Shown here one piece after another: positions 35,458 to 44,198 of a stretch of 57,348 bases of DNA. The stretch is taken from positions 1 to 57,348 of the forward strand of contig NZ_RHOF01000024.1 in assembly GCF_003946445.1 (NCBI RefSeq), read 5' to 3'. The DNA comes from Loigolactobacillus jiayinensis (GTDB taxonomy: Bacteria; Bacillota; Bacilli; Lactobacillales; Lactobacillaceae). Numbering within the stretch: the stretch's first letter is position 1; every line of letters starts with the position of its first letter. Below the pieces are notes generated by a model. That model worked only from the letters and a program-made list of their open reading frames with translations. It had not been told where the DNA came from and ran no database searches. Position numbers and translations under genes: made by a program.

Positions 35458-35505
35458 TAGCATCACTATTTTAATCGTAGTGTTCAAGAATCGCTGAAAC
35501 TCATT

Positions 35506-35527
35506 GCTGAAAAGCATGATTTTCAGC
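35506..35527 (+). terminator. Intercistronic hairpin between livJ and livH
   Basis: GCTGAAAA - GCATGA - TTTTCAGC perfect stem without a long T-run. It probably attenuates or stabilises the livJ transcript rather than ending the operon. Confidence 0.5.
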
Positions 35528-35627
35528 GTTTCTTAGCTTAATGGATAATTAGTAATCTAATTACGGGTAAATTAATCACAAGCTCATAATTATAATCGTT
35601 TTTAAAATTATTAAGGGGGACTTGCCT

Positions 35628-36506
35628 GTGCAGACAGTCTTACAACAACTGGTGAATGGTTTATCATTAGGTAGTATTTACGCTTTGCTAGCGCTGGGCT
35701 ACACCATGGTTTACGGCATCATCAAGTTGATCAACTTCGCTCATGGCGATATTTATATGTTAGGTGCGTTCTGGGGCTACTACGTCATTCATCAGTGGCA
35801 TTTTAGCTTCTGGCCCGCCTTATTGTCAGCAATGGTCTTTTGTGCTTTAGCTGGGGTGATCATCGAGTATTTAGCTTATCGACCGCTACGCAATTCACCA
35901 CGAATTGCCGCGTTGATCACGGCAATCGGTGTTTCGTTCCTGTTGGAAAATGGGATGTCGTACTTGTTCAGTTCTAACGTACGTAGTTTTCCACAAGTCA
36001 TGGATGTTAAAAGCTATAATTTGTTTGGCATTAAAGTATCCAATATTCAAGTTTTGATTTTAGTCGTTTCCATTGTATTAATGATCTTATTGCAATTAAT
36101 TATTCGCCGCACAAAAATGGGTAAGGCAATGCGGGCTGTCAGTGTTGATCCTGATGCAGCACAATTGATCGGTATCAATATTGATCGGACCATTTCCTTT
36201 ACCTTTGCGTTAGGCTCTGCCTTAGCCGGCGCTGCTGGTGTCATGATTGGGTTATATTACAACTCAATTGATCCATTAATGGGAATGACGCCTGGGATCA
36301 AAGCCTTTGTTGCCGCTGTATTAGGTGGGATCGGCTTGATTCCAGGGGCCGCATTAGGTGGCTTCGTCATCGGTATTTTGGAAACAGCCACGCAGGCGTT
36401 AGGTTTTTCCGCCTTCAAGGATGCGGTGGTTTATGTTGTTTTGATCATTATCTTATTGGTTCGCCCTGCCGGTATCTTAGGTAAGAATATCAAAGAGAAA
36501 GTGTAG
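35628..36506 (+). CDS. livH: Branched-chain amino-acid ABC transporter permease LivH
   Basis: Membrane permease of 292 residues, eight helices. The N-terminus QQLVNGLSLGSIYALLALGYTMVYGIIKLINFAHGD is the LivH hallmark. GTG 35628 has GGGGG 8 nt upstream; TTG 35622 is too close to that site. It continues directly into livM. Confidence 0.94.
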   Translation: MQTVLQQLVNGLSLGSIYALLALGYTMVYGIIKLINFAHGDIYMLGAFWGYYVIHQWHFSFWPALLSAMVFCALAGVIIEYLAYRPLRNSPRIAALITAIGVSFLLENGMSYLFSSNVRSFPQVMDVKSYNLFGIKVSNIQVLILVVSIVLMILLQLIIRRTKMGKAMRAVSVDPDAAQLIGINIDRTISFTFALGSALAGAAGVMIGLYYNSIDPLMGMTPGIKAFVAAVLGGIGLIPGAALGGFVIGILETATQALGFSAFKDAVVYVVLIIILLVRPAGILGKNIKEKV

Positions 36507-36515
36507 GTGGCAGCG

Positions 36516-37469
36516 ATGAAAAAGAATTTAAAATACAATGCCATTTGGCTTGCCATAGCGGTTGTCGGCTATGTCTTGATCTACGCTTTAGAAATGGTTG
36601 GTGTGATCGATCAGTTTGGTGAAACAACCTTAGTTTTAATCGGCATCAATATTATCTTAGCGACTAGTTTGAACTTAGTCATTGGTTTTGCCGGCCAATT
36701 TTCATTGGGTCACGCGGGCTTTATGGCGTTAGGCGCTTATAGTTCTGCGTTAGTAACGCAGGCCATTCCAACGGTTGGTGGCTTTTTAATTGGTTTATTA
36801 GTTGGTATTATCGTTTCTGGGATTGTTGCCTTAGTCGTTGGGATCCCAACTTTACGGTTAAACGGTGACTATTTAGCCATTGCAACGATGGGTGCGGCTG
36901 AGATCATTCGGATTATTTTAAATAATTTGAAAATCACTAACGGACCTGCTGGGTTGTACAATATCCCCATGTTAGCAAATTGGGGCACGGTTTATGTATT
37001 AGTGGTTATTACAACCTTGATCATCGTTAACTTTGTTCATAGCCGTAATGGTCGTGCCGTTATGTCTGTGCGTGAAGATGAAATTGCCGCTGAATCAATC
37101 GGTATCAATACCACTAAATACAAGATCATCGCCTTTGTCTTAGGTGCCGCAATTGCCAGTATTGGTGGTGCGTTACACGCAAACTATATTCAGACGATCA
37201 ATCCAACTGATTTCGGGATCATGGAGTCGATCAATATTTTGATCATCGTCGTTTTAGGTGGGATCGGTAGTATTACTGGGACTTTTGTGGCCGCCTTTGT
37301 TCTGGGCTTGCTGGACATGGTTTTGCAAAACTTTGGGACGTTACGGATGGTGTTATATTCCTTAGCACTGATCTTGATCATGGTGTTCAAACCATCTGGC
37401 CTGTTAGGTACATGGGAATTCTCCGTTCGCCGGTTATTTACCCATAAAAAAGCGAAGGGGGATGCGTAG
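36516..37469 (+). CDS. livM: Branched-chain amino-acid ABC transporter permease LivM
   Basis: Second permease, 317 residues. Family stretches: INIILATSLNLVIGFAGQFSLGHAGFMALGAYSSAL near residue 50 and IGINTTKYKIIAFVLGAAIASIGGALHA near 195. ATG 36516 is preceded by AGGTGG; an in-frame GTG at 36507 overlaps that site. Confidence 0.94.
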   Translation: MKKNLKYNAIWLAIAVVGYVLIYALEMVGVIDQFGETTLVLIGINIILATSLNLVIGFAGQFSLGHAGFMALGAYSSALVTQAIPTVGGFLIGLLVGIIVSGIVALVVGIPTLRLNGDYLAIATMGAAEIIRIILNNLKITNGPAGLYNIPMLANWGTVYVLVVITTLIIVNFVHSRNGRAVMSVREDEIAAESIGINTTKYKIIAFVLGAAIASIGGALHANYIQTINPTDFGIMESINILIIVVLGGIGSITGTFVAAFVLGLLDMVLQNFGTLRMVLYSLALILIMVFKPSGLLGTWEFSVRRLFTHKKAKGDA

Positions 37470-37471
37470 TC

Positions 37472-38248
37472 ATGGCCTTACTTGATGTTAAAAATTTGAC
37501 CAAAAACTTTGGTGGCTTGGCTGCCGTTTCCGATGTCACCATGCATTTAGACAATAATGAATTAGTTGCCTTGATTGGACCAAATGGTGCTGGTAAAACG
37601 ACGCTGTTCAACTTGTTGACTGGCGTGATCATTCCCTCTGAGGGGACAGTTAGTTTGCAGACTGACAATGGTCTGCAAGTGTTGAACAAACAAAAACCGT
37701 ACAAAATTGCGGCAGCCGGAATGGCACGTACCTTCCAGAATATCCGTTTGTTCAAGGATCTGACTGTGGAAGAAAATGTTTTGATCGCTATGACCGATAA
37801 AAACAAGGAAGGGTTCATAGAAAGTGTCTTCCGTTTACCGGGTTTTTATAAGAAAGAAGCAGCCTTACACGAGCAAGTGGTTGAACTGCTAAGTATTTTT
37901 AAAATGGAAAACCAATTGGATACGTTAGCGCGTAACTTACCTTATGGGGCGCAGCGGCGTTTGGAAATTGTCCGCGCCTTAGCCACCAAACCAAAAATTT
38001 TATTTCTCGATGAACCAGCAGCAGGGATGAATCCAGAAGAAACAGCTGATTTGACACGGTTGATCCAGCAAATTCAGTCTGAATTTCATATTACTGTTTT
38101 ATTGATCGAACACGACATGTCTTTAGTGATGAACTTAGCAGAACGAATCTATGTTTTAGAATACGGTAAATTGATTGCAGAAGGTACGCCGAAAGAGATC
38201 CAAGGTAACCAGCGCGTGATCAACGCATACTTAGGAGGTGGCGAGTAA
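37472..38248 (+). CDS. livG: Branched-chain amino-acid ABC transporter ATPase LivG
   Basis: ATP-binding subunit, 258 residues. Walker A GPNGAGKTTL near residue 33, LivG-type RTFQNIRLFKDLTVEENV, signature region LPYGAQRRLE (a relaxed LSGGQ, usual for LivG) and Walker B ILFLDEPAAGMNPEE. The stop overlaps the livF start. Confidence 0.94.
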   Translation: MALLDVKNLTKNFGGLAAVSDVTMHLDNNELVALIGPNGAGKTTLFNLLTGVIIPSEGTVSLQTDNGLQVLNKQKPYKIAAAGMARTFQNIRLFKDLTVEENVLIAMTDKNKEGFIESVFRLPGFYKKEAALHEQVVELLSIFKMENQLDTLARNLPYGAQRRLEIVRALATKPKILFLDEPAAGMNPEETADLTRLIQQIQSEFHITVLLIEHDMSLVMNLAERIYVLEYGKLIAEGTPKEIQGNQRVINAYLGGGE

Positions 38249-38958
38249 TGGCCTTATTGAAAGTGACTGACTTGTCCGTCAATTACGGTGTGATCCAAGC
38301 GGTAAAAAAAGTTAATTTTGAAGTTAATACAGGTGAGATCGTCACGTTGATCGGCGCAAATGGTGCTGGTAAAACGACTATTCTAAAGACGATTTCTGGC
38401 TTGTTACGACCATCTGGTGGTACGATTACCTACGAAGACCAAGAAATACAAAAATATAAGTCGCAGAAAATTGTTGCTGCAGGTATTTCACAAGTACCAG
38501 AAGGACGCCATATTTTTCCTGGGTTAACCGTGGTTGAAAACTTGCAAATGGGTGCTTTTTTGCGTAAAGATCGTGATGGTATTAAAACTGATTTTGATAT
38601 GGTTTTCGATCGTTTTCCTGTTTTGAAGGAACGGCGCAATCAGGATGCGGCCACGTTATCTGGTGGCGAGCAACAGATGTTAGCCATGGGGCGTGCGCTA
38701 ATGGCCAAACCAAAATTGATTTTGTTAGACGAGCCATCAATGGGCTTGGCCCCAATTTTTATCAACGAAATTTTCGATATTATTCGTGTTATTCAGCAGC
38801 AAGGTACTACCGTGTTATTGATCGAACAAAATGCTGCCAAGGCTTTAGCGATTGCGGATCGCGGCTATGTGTTGCAAACAGGCAACATTTTGATGAGTGG
38901 TACGGGGAAAGAATTACTCGCCAACAATGACGTACAGAAAGCTTACTTAGGGGGTTAG
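38248..38958 (+). CDS. livF: Branched-chain amino-acid ABC transporter ATPase LivF
   Basis: Second ATP-binding subunit, 236 residues. Walker A GANGAGKTTI, the LivF-specific VPEGRHIFPGLTVVENL, signature LSGGEQQMLAMGRALM and Walker B LILLDEPSMGLAP. Overlaps livG by one base and is followed after 5 nt by the CBS-ACT gene. Confidence 0.94.
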   Translation: MALLKVTDLSVNYGVIQAVKKVNFEVNTGEIVTLIGANGAGKTTILKTISGLLRPSGGTITYEDQEIQKYKSQKIVAAGISQVPEGRHIFPGLTVVENLQMGAFLRKDRDGIKTDFDMVFDRFPVLKERRNQDAATLSGGEQQMLAMGRALMAKPKLILLDEPSMGLAPIFINEIFDIIRVIQQQGTTVLLIEQNAAKALAIADRGYVLQTGNILMSGTGKELLANNDVQKAYLGG

Positions 38959-38963
38959 GAAGT

Positions 38964-39587
38964 ATGAGTGTAGCAGATTACATGACGAAAAAACTGATCA
39001 CTGTGCGGCCAGAAACGCGGATCAACGATGCTGTCGACTTGATGAAGGAAAATGACATTCATCGCTTGCCAGTATTGGACGGCGGTCAATTAGTCGGTTT
39101 AGTGACGGAAGGTATCATTCAAGCCGCTTTACCATCAAAAGCCACTAGTTTATCAGTGTATGAAGTTAATTATTTACTGAATAAAACCACGGTCGCTGAC
39201 GTGATGGAAAAGGATGTACGGACTATACCGGCTGCTGCCGTTTTGGAAGATGCAATTTACCAAATGCGTCATTACAAAATTGGGGTACTGCCAGTTGTTG
39301 ATAATGGCCAGTTAGTTGGGATCATTACCAATAACGATATTTTCGATGCTTTCCTAAATATTGCGGGCTACGATCAAGGCGGCACCACCGTCACGATTAA
39401 AGTGACCCAAAACGTGGCTGGCTTCCTAGCCAAGGTCAGCGATGCACTAGCTGAGCATAACTACAATATTTTAACGTTGATGGTCACTGATCGTGCGGAT
39501 ATTCGGTTGATTGAATTGCACGTTGCTACCACAGACGAAGTTGGCGTTAAAGCTGCGTTGACTGGGGCTGGCTTCGAACTGCTTTAA
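38964..39587 (+). CDS. CBS-CBS-ACT domain protein (AcuB-like) in the liv operon
   Basis: Soluble sensor of 207 residues. CBS domain 1 is residues about 5-60 (MTKKLITVRPETRINDAVDLMKENDIHRLPVLD), CBS 2 about 75-130 (VADVMEKDVRTIP ... KIGVLPVVDNGQLVGIITNNDIF), and an ACT domain about 140-207 (TTVTIKVTQNVAGFLAKVSDALAEHNYNILTLMV). CBS pairs bind adenine nucleotides; ACT domains often bind amino acids such as Leu, Ile or Val. Its place 5 nt after livF, within the same transcript, suggests that it adjusts uptake to energy or amino-acid status. That role is inference. Confidence 0.88.
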   Translation: MSVADYMTKKLITVRPETRINDAVDLMKENDIHRLPVLDGGQLVGLVTEGIIQAALPSKATSLSVYEVNYLLNKTTVADVMEKDVRTIPAAAVLEDAIYQMRHYKIGVLPVVDNGQLVGIITNNDIFDAFLNIAGYDQGGTTVTIKVTQNVAGFLAKVSDALAEHNYNILTLMVTDRADIRLIELHVATTDEVGVKAALTGAGFELL

Positions 39588-39625
39588 AAGCCTGAAAAAG
39601 TAATCGAATAGTTGCTTTAGACGCT

Positions 39626-39683
39626 ACTCCTTTGTAGATAGGCAGACCAATCATTACGGTCTGTTTGTTTAGAAAGGAGTTTT
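39626..39683 (+). terminator. Terminator of the liv operon
   Basis: Long hairpin with ACTCCTTT ... AAAGGAGT at the base and AGACC ... GGTCT higher up, followed by TTTTT. The remainder up to 39827 shows no ORF. Confidence 0.75.
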
Positions 39684-39827
39684 TGTCTGGCGTGTGAGTT
39701 GGTATTGCCGAATGATAAGCGCCTTTTTGGTGAGTGTAATTCGTCGGGGAACGTTGGGTATCGGAAACACACAAACACAATGTTTTAAGTACTGTTGTGA
39801 AATATAAGTCACCAGAAATTAATTTTA

Positions 39828-39856
39828 TTGCGTGCAAAATGATGATATTCTATAGA
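39828..39856 (+). promoter_or_regulatory. Promoter of rnhA
   Basis: TTGCGT (39828-39833), 17-nt spacer, TATAGA (39851-39856). A leader of about 55 nt precedes AAGGATG and the ATG. Confidence 0.6.
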
Positions 39857-39917
39857 TATAGGTCACGCAACTAGGTGGCTGATACTAGACGAAACTCACT
39901 AGATAAGGATGACTTAA

Positions 39918-40796
39918 ATGGCAGCAAAAAAATATTACGCCATCGCCAAAGGTAGACAAACTGGCGTCTTTTATACAACTTGGACAGAAGCCAAGCGGTT
40001 TGTTGAAGGCTTCAAAGGTGCGCGTTACAAAGGCTTTACCGACAAAACAGCTGCTGAAGCGTGGTTGAAAGAAGGCGCGTCAACAGCTAAAGCAGCCAAG
40101 GCTGCACCGACAGAGAATCAGCCGTTGCCGGCAAATGCTATTCAGATCTACACTGACGGCGGTTCACGTAATACGGGTAACGTTCAAGGCGGCCACGTTA
40201 AAAGTGGCGACAGGGCTGCTTGGGCCTATTTAATCGAGTACCAAGGCCAACAAGTTAGTGATTCAGCTGGCGAGTTTGGTGCAACGAACAATAAAATGGA
40301 AATTACCGCGCTAGTCGAAGGCTTACGTAAAATTAAAGCGACCTGGGGCACTGCTTTGCCCATCGTGGTCATCGCGGATTCGCGCTACGTGCTAAATGCA
40401 ATCACTAAAAATTGGTTAGCCGGCTGGCAGCGGCGTGGTTGGCAACGTAGCGGCAATCAACCGTTAGCCAACAAGGAATTATGGCAACAATTAGCCCAGC
40501 TTTTACGCGAGTTTAAGCATCTTGATTATCGCTGGACTAAGGGGCACGCTACTAACGCAGGTAATGTCTTTGTTGACGCAGCATTGAACCGCACGATGGA
40601 TCAATTGACGCCGACACAGCTACATCCAGTCGCTGCTACAACGACAAAAAAGCCTGCAGCGGCAGTTAAAAAGCCCGTTGCACCAGTAACTGAAGTGACG
40701 GAGAAAAGTCACCGCGCGTCGGCTGAATCAATGAAAGCTATTCGAAAACAGCTCAATGAAATGGGCTATTTGCAAAAGCCTGGAAATGAGGATTAG
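39918..40796 (+). CDS. rnhA: Ribonuclease HI with N-terminal viroplasmin (hybrid-binding) domain
   Basis: Degrades RNA in RNA-DNA hybrids, 292 residues. N-terminal hybrid-binding domain about 1-52 (KKYYAIAKGRQTGVFYTTWTEAK; FKGARYKGFTDKTAAEAWL). The RNase H domain runs about 70-225 with the full catalytic set: Asp in IYTDGGSRN, Glu in NNKMEITALVEGL, Asp in VVIADSRYV, His in TKGHATNAGN and Asp in VFVDAALN. A linker and a basic C-terminal tail (about 225-292; HRASAESMKAIRKQLNEMGYLQ) follow. It directly abuts a small membrane protein gene. Confidence 0.95.
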   Translation: MAAKKYYAIAKGRQTGVFYTTWTEAKRFVEGFKGARYKGFTDKTAAEAWLKEGASTAKAAKAAPTENQPLPANAIQIYTDGGSRNTGNVQGGHVKSGDRAAWAYLIEYQGQQVSDSAGEFGATNNKMEITALVEGLRKIKATWGTALPIVVIADSRYVLNAITKNWLAGWQRRGWQRSGNQPLANKELWQQLAQLLREFKHLDYRWTKGHATNAGNVFVDAALNRTMDQLTPTQLHPVAATTTKKPAAAVKKPVAPVTEVTEKSHRASAESMKAIRKQLNEMGYLQKPGNED

Positions 40797-40949
40797 ATGC
40801 AGCGTTTAATTTCCGTATTGTTTTATGTAGTAGTGATCATAATAGTGGGTTACGTCATGCTGCAATATAGTGATTGGTTCTGGCTAGGTGCAGCTGGTTT
40901 GTTAATGTTGTTGAGTGTTGGCTTAGGCCGAATAATGCGCAAACGGTGA
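40797..40949 (+). CDS. Small two-helix membrane protein (50 aa)
   Basis: ATG follows the rnhA stop with no gap; GGAAATGAGG near the end of rnhA serves as ribosome binding site. The product has two hydrophobic segments (LISVLFYVVVIIIVGYVML and FWLGAAGLLMLLSVGLG) and a basic C-terminus RIMRKR. Probably translationally coupled to rnhA. Function unknown. Confidence 0.7.
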   Translation: MQRLISVLFYVVVIIIVGYVMLQYSDWFWLGAAGLLMLLSVGLGRIMRKR

Positions 40950-41041
40950 ATTTTACACTAATTTAACCAAAACGCGTTTGAGTTTTCTGGACTAATTGTG
41001 GTAGGCTGTAATGAGTTATTCTGAAGAAAGACGGTAAATGC

Positions 41042-42091
41042 ATGCAACGAAGTAAGCCGAAAAAGCATCATTGGATACGCTGGACCATCCTAACGCTACT
41101 GGCGATTATTTTAGTCAGCGGTGGTGTCTTTGTGTACCGCATTTATCACGTCACCGAAACGAGTTTTAATAAGATGTACGCGACTAATGGGCAAACACCC
41201 GCCAATGCCATCAAAAACGGACGCTCATTTTCCGTGCTGATCCTTGGTGTCGATACAGGCGCTGACGGTCGAATTGATAAAGGAAACTCAGATACGCTAA
41301 TGGTGGCGACGGTCAATCCAAAAACGCATAAAACGGTATTGCACAGTATTCCGCGCGATACATTGACGGAAATGGTTGGCGATAAAAAGCGTAATATGCA
41401 AAAGCTGAATGCCGCTTATAATTTAGGCGGTTCTAAAATGGCTAAGGCGTCGATCAGTAAGCTGCTGGGTATTCCAATCGACTATTATTTAACCATGAAC
41501 ATGGGTGGCCTAGAAACCATGGTCGATGCTGTCGGCGGTGTTACCGTCACTAGTAATTTAACGTTTACGTTTAATAATATTACGATCCAAAAAGGCACGC
41601 ACCATTTGAACGGCAAGGAAGCCTTGAGTTATGCCCGGATGCGTTATGACGATCCTAAGGGTGACTATGGGCGCCAATTACGGCAGCAAGCTGTGATTCG
41701 TGCTGTAGCTAAGAAATTGGCGTCAACGGATGGTTTAGCGCGCTATCAGAAATTAATGAAAGCACTAGAGCCTAACGTGCGGACGGATGTCCCATTTAGC
41801 CAACTCGTTCGTGGGGGCCTAAAATACCGCCACAACATGGACCATATTTCCTCTAAGCAATTACAAGGCACTGATGCTTGGATCAATGGCAGCTCTTATC
41901 AAATTGCCACAACGGCAGCCTTAAATAAAACGTCCAGTGAATTACGACAAGAATTGGCGTTGCCAGCGAAAAAGGTCAACAATGAAGAAACCAAGTTGAA
42001 CGCATTAAATCCGACATTTGACGGAAAAAATAGCCAATTATATAACACCTTTGGCCTAGACACCGTTTACTATACGGAAAACACGTACTAA
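41042..42091 (+). CDS. LytR-CpsA-Psr (LCP) family cell-wall polymer ligase
   Basis: Membrane-anchored enzyme of 349 residues that attaches teichoic acids or polysaccharides from lipid carriers to peptidoglycan. Basic N-terminus and one membrane helix (IRWTILTLLAIILVSGGVFVY), then the extracellular LCP domain about 60-225: SVLILGVDTGADGR, SDTLMVATVNPKTHKTVLHSIPRDT, NAAYNLGG, VDAVGGVTV, LNGKEALSYARMRYDDPKGDYGRQLRQQ. These include the Asp and Arg residues that bind the pyrophosphate head group. Monocistronic with a terminator shared with tpx. Confidence 0.93.
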   Translation: MQRSKPKKHHWIRWTILTLLAIILVSGGVFVYRIYHVTETSFNKMYATNGQTPANAIKNGRSFSVLILGVDTGADGRIDKGNSDTLMVATVNPKTHKTVLHSIPRDTLTEMVGDKKRNMQKLNAAYNLGGSKMAKASISKLLGIPIDYYLTMNMGGLETMVDAVGGVTVTSNLTFTFNNITIQKGTHHLNGKEALSYARMRYDDPKGDYGRQLRQQAVIRAVAKKLASTDGLARYQKLMKALEPNVRTDVPFSQLVRGGLKYRHNMDHISSKQLQGTDAWINGSSYQIATTAALNKTSSELRQELALPAKKVNNEETKLNALNPTFDGKNSQLYNTFGLDTVYYTENTY

Positions 42092-42121
42092 AATAGCCGC
42101 TTAGCATTATTGCATGGCGGT

Positions 42122-42168
42122 AACAAAAAACAGCTAGACTACCATTGCGGCGGTCTAGCTGTTTTTAT
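42122..42168. terminator. Bidirectional terminator between the LCP gene and tpx
   Basis: AAAAACAGCTAGAC ... GTCTAGCTGTTTTT. Confidence 0.85.
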
Positions 42169-42174
42169 AATGAG

Positions 42175-42666
42175 TTACAGTTTTGCCAAGAAATCAAGTG
42201 CAGCGCTGTAATCAGGTTCGTTAGTTTGTTCGCTGATCAATTCACGGTAAACAATTTTGCCGTTAGCATCAACGATGAAAATTGAACGGCTATTAATACC
42301 AGCTTCGGGAATGAAAACGCCCATTGCACGACCAAATGTTTCTTCGGCGTCAGAGAGCATTTCCATTTTCTTAACGCCTTCTGCAGCACACCAATCAGCT
42401 TGTTCGGCGTTAGTATTAGTGGAGACGGTTACGAAGCGAATGTTTGGCACCTTATCAGCATCGCCATTAAAGTGTTTGGTTTGGACACTGCAGACGCTAG
42501 TGTTGATATTAGGAATAACGCTAATCAAAGTTGTTTGACCAGTAAAGTCTGTTGCTGTCAGTGTTTTACCATCTTTATTAGTTAATTTAAAATCAGGTAA
42601 TTGACTACCGACTTCAGGAGCTGTACCAACAGTTGTTAAGGGATCACCATGCATTGTAACGTTCAA
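42175..42666 (-). CDS. tpx: Thiol peroxidase
   Basis: Atypical 2-Cys peroxiredoxin of 163 residues reducing H2O2 and organic peroxides with thioredoxin. Peroxidatic Cys59 is in NINTSVCSVQTKHFN and resolving Cys93 in AEQADWCAAEG, the classic Tpx spacing. It starts at TTG with GAGGTGAG upstream. The promoter reads TTGTGT-17-TATGAT with a TG extension (minus strand, about 42723-42695). In this H2O2-producing organism (GlpO in the same window) it is a plausible detoxifier. Confidence 0.95.
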   Translation of the reverse strand: MNVTMHGDPLTTVGTAPEVGSQLPDFKLTNKDGKTLTATDFTGQTTLISVIPNINTSVCSVQTKHFNGDADKVPNIRFVTVSTNTNAEQADWCAAEGVKKMEMLSDAEETFGRAMGVFIPEAGINSRSIFIVDANGKIVYRELISEQTNEPDYSAALDFLAKL

Positions 42667-42738
42667 TTAACTCACCTCATCATTATATTTGATAGCCCTA
42701 TCATAACACGAATTCTAATTGTACACAATTTATTACCG

Positions 42739-42766
42739 TAAAAAAATAAGCGTTCACCGCTTATTT
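42739..42766 (-). terminator. Terminator of the Ser-rich membrane protein gene
   Basis: AATAAGCG - GTGAA - CGCTTATT followed on the minus strand by TTTTT; overlaps the stop codon. Confidence 0.75.
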
Positions 42767-43342
42767 TGTATATTCAATCGTATAGCTGCCATCACCATTG
42801 GGGCTGACGGTAAAATTACTGTAGCCTTCAGCCATCCAGGTTGAGGCGTTGGCACGTCCCCAGGCAACAGCTTCACTAGTTGAGGAGAAGGTTTTACCAT
42901 CGCCACCAGCACTACTGTCAGCGCTACTGTCAGCGCTACTATCGGCTGAACTGCTATCAGTTGAGTTGCTATCGGTAGTAGTGTCACTGCTATCAGTAGT
43001 TGAGCTACTTGATTTAGCTTTATGGCTGGTTGCTTCGCTTGAACTAGCTACGGCACTGCTAGATTCGCTGGCAACCGCAGTCGTTGGTTCTGCAGCTTGG
43101 TTATCGTTGGCAATACTGGAAAATTCAGCGTAAACACCGAAAGCGACGATCAACACGACGATAATGATCAGGGACCAGCGATGACGCGTGATAAATGATT
43201 GGCGTGGTTGATCATGCACGGCACTAATTGGTTTTGTATTGTGCGGCGGTGGCGTTGTTTGCTTAGCGTTACTACGTTGGGCGCGGGTTTGCTTGGCGGC
43301 GTGCCGCGCCATCCGACTAGTTGGTTTATCGTCTTTACTCAT
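42761..43342 (-). CDS. Membrane-anchored protein with Ser-rich stalk (193 aa), unknown function
   Basis: A basic cytoplasmic N-terminus (residues 1-53, many K and R) precedes one membrane helix (WSLIIIVVLIVAFGVYAEF, about 56-74). A low-complexity stalk of Ser/Asp/Thr with SADSSADSS repeats follows (about 85-150), then a small C-terminal module (SEAVAWGRANASTWMAEGYSN and following residues, about 155-193). The module is exposed outside the cell by the stalk. I do not recognise the family. AAAGGAGC precedes the ATG. Confidence 0.75.
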   Translation of the reverse strand: MSKDDKPTSRMARHAAKQTRAQRSNAKQTTPPPHNTKPISAVHDQPRQSFITRHRWSLIIIVVLIVAFGVYAEFSSIANDNQAAEPTTAVASESSSAVASSSEATSHKAKSSSSTTDSSDTTTDSNSTDSSSADSSADSSADSSAGGDGKTFSSTSEAVAWGRANASTWMAEGYSNFTVSPNGDGSYTIEYTK

Positions 43343-43420
43343 TCAAAAAGCTCCTTTTATCAAAGCGGGTGTGTCTAAAATTGTACCATGCTGAGCAACA
43401 GGATGCAGTTTTGCGGCTAG

Positions 43421-44005
43421 TTATTTAGGATTATTTAACCAAGTCAGCGTTAGTTCTAGCAACTGATCCAGTGGTTGTACCACTGGGTCGACTAGGTGCA
43501 TGTGAACAGCATGAGCGTATTGTAACACATCACTGTTGATCAATAAAATAGCTAATGGGACAGGAAGCGGCCGGAAAATAGCGTTCATTTGGCCTCGCTC
43601 AATTACGGCTTGTAATTCAGGAAAAATTAAGTTTTGTTCAGCTGCGGGTACTGATAATTGGTCCAACAATGGTGAATCGAGAAACTGTTGTAAGGTTGCC
43701 AGTTGGCGCGATTGGTCCTGCGTAAATTGATAAAGTGCCCGCATATAGATTTGTACTTGTTGCGCAGGAGTTGAGACTAAATTTAATTTTTCAGCCAAAT
43801 ATTGCTGTAGCTCAGCGCGTTGATGCTGGAAAACATGGCGCAGTAAATCTTCTTTATCGGTGAAATAAATATAAATCGTGGACGGATAGACTTTGGCAGT
43901 GGCGGCAATCTTAGCCATTGTAATGCCACTTAGGCCAACTTGTAGAATCAACTCAGTGGTACTATCGATGATCTGGTTATATTTTTTTTCGTCTTTTTTT
44001 CGCAT
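43421..44005 (-). CDS. TetR-family transcriptional regulator
   Basis: TetR repressor of 194 residues. The N-terminal helix-turn-helix is IIDSTTELILQVGLSGITMAKIAATAKVYPSTIYIYFTDKEDLLRHVF. The remaining helical domain binds ligand and dimerises. I start at ATG 44005, giving MRKKDEKK; a longer frame to TTG 44062 would place the start next to an AGGAG with no spacer. Neither has a well-placed ribosome binding site. No obvious target gene is adjacent. Confidence 0.85.
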   Translation of the reverse strand: MRKKDEKKYNQIIDSTTELILQVGLSGITMAKIAATAKVYPSTIYIYFTDKEDLLRHVFQHQRAELQQYLAEKLNLVSTPAQQVQIYMRALYQFTQDQSRQLATLQQFLDSPLLDQLSVPAAEQNLIFPELQAVIERGQMNAIFRPLPVPLAILLINSDVLQYAHAVHMHLVDPVVQPLDQLLELTLTWLNNPK

Positions 44006-44148
44006 AACTGAAGTATAAGGGAAGGGGCTGTTTTGGTCAAAACAGTTAATTGAATTTAACAACTCCTAAAAATGTTCTCCAAGTGGCGCTTGATTTCAGC
44101 GTTCAACGTGTCTTCGGTGAAAATAAGCAATAGCGGATAGCGCTGAAC

Positions 44149-44186
44149 AAAAAAAGAACTTCTGCCAAGAATAGCAGCAAGTTCTG
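44149..44186 (-). terminator. Terminator of the second TetR gene
   Basis: AGAACTTGCTGC ... GCAGAAGTTCT followed on the minus strand by TTTTTT. Confidence 0.8.
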
Positions 44187-44198
44187 AATTTATCGTTA

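Noticed and set aside
42849-43133. Leu/Ser/Val-rich ORF opposite the Ser-rich membrane protein
   Set aside because: Antisense shadow of repetitive Ser/Asp codons.
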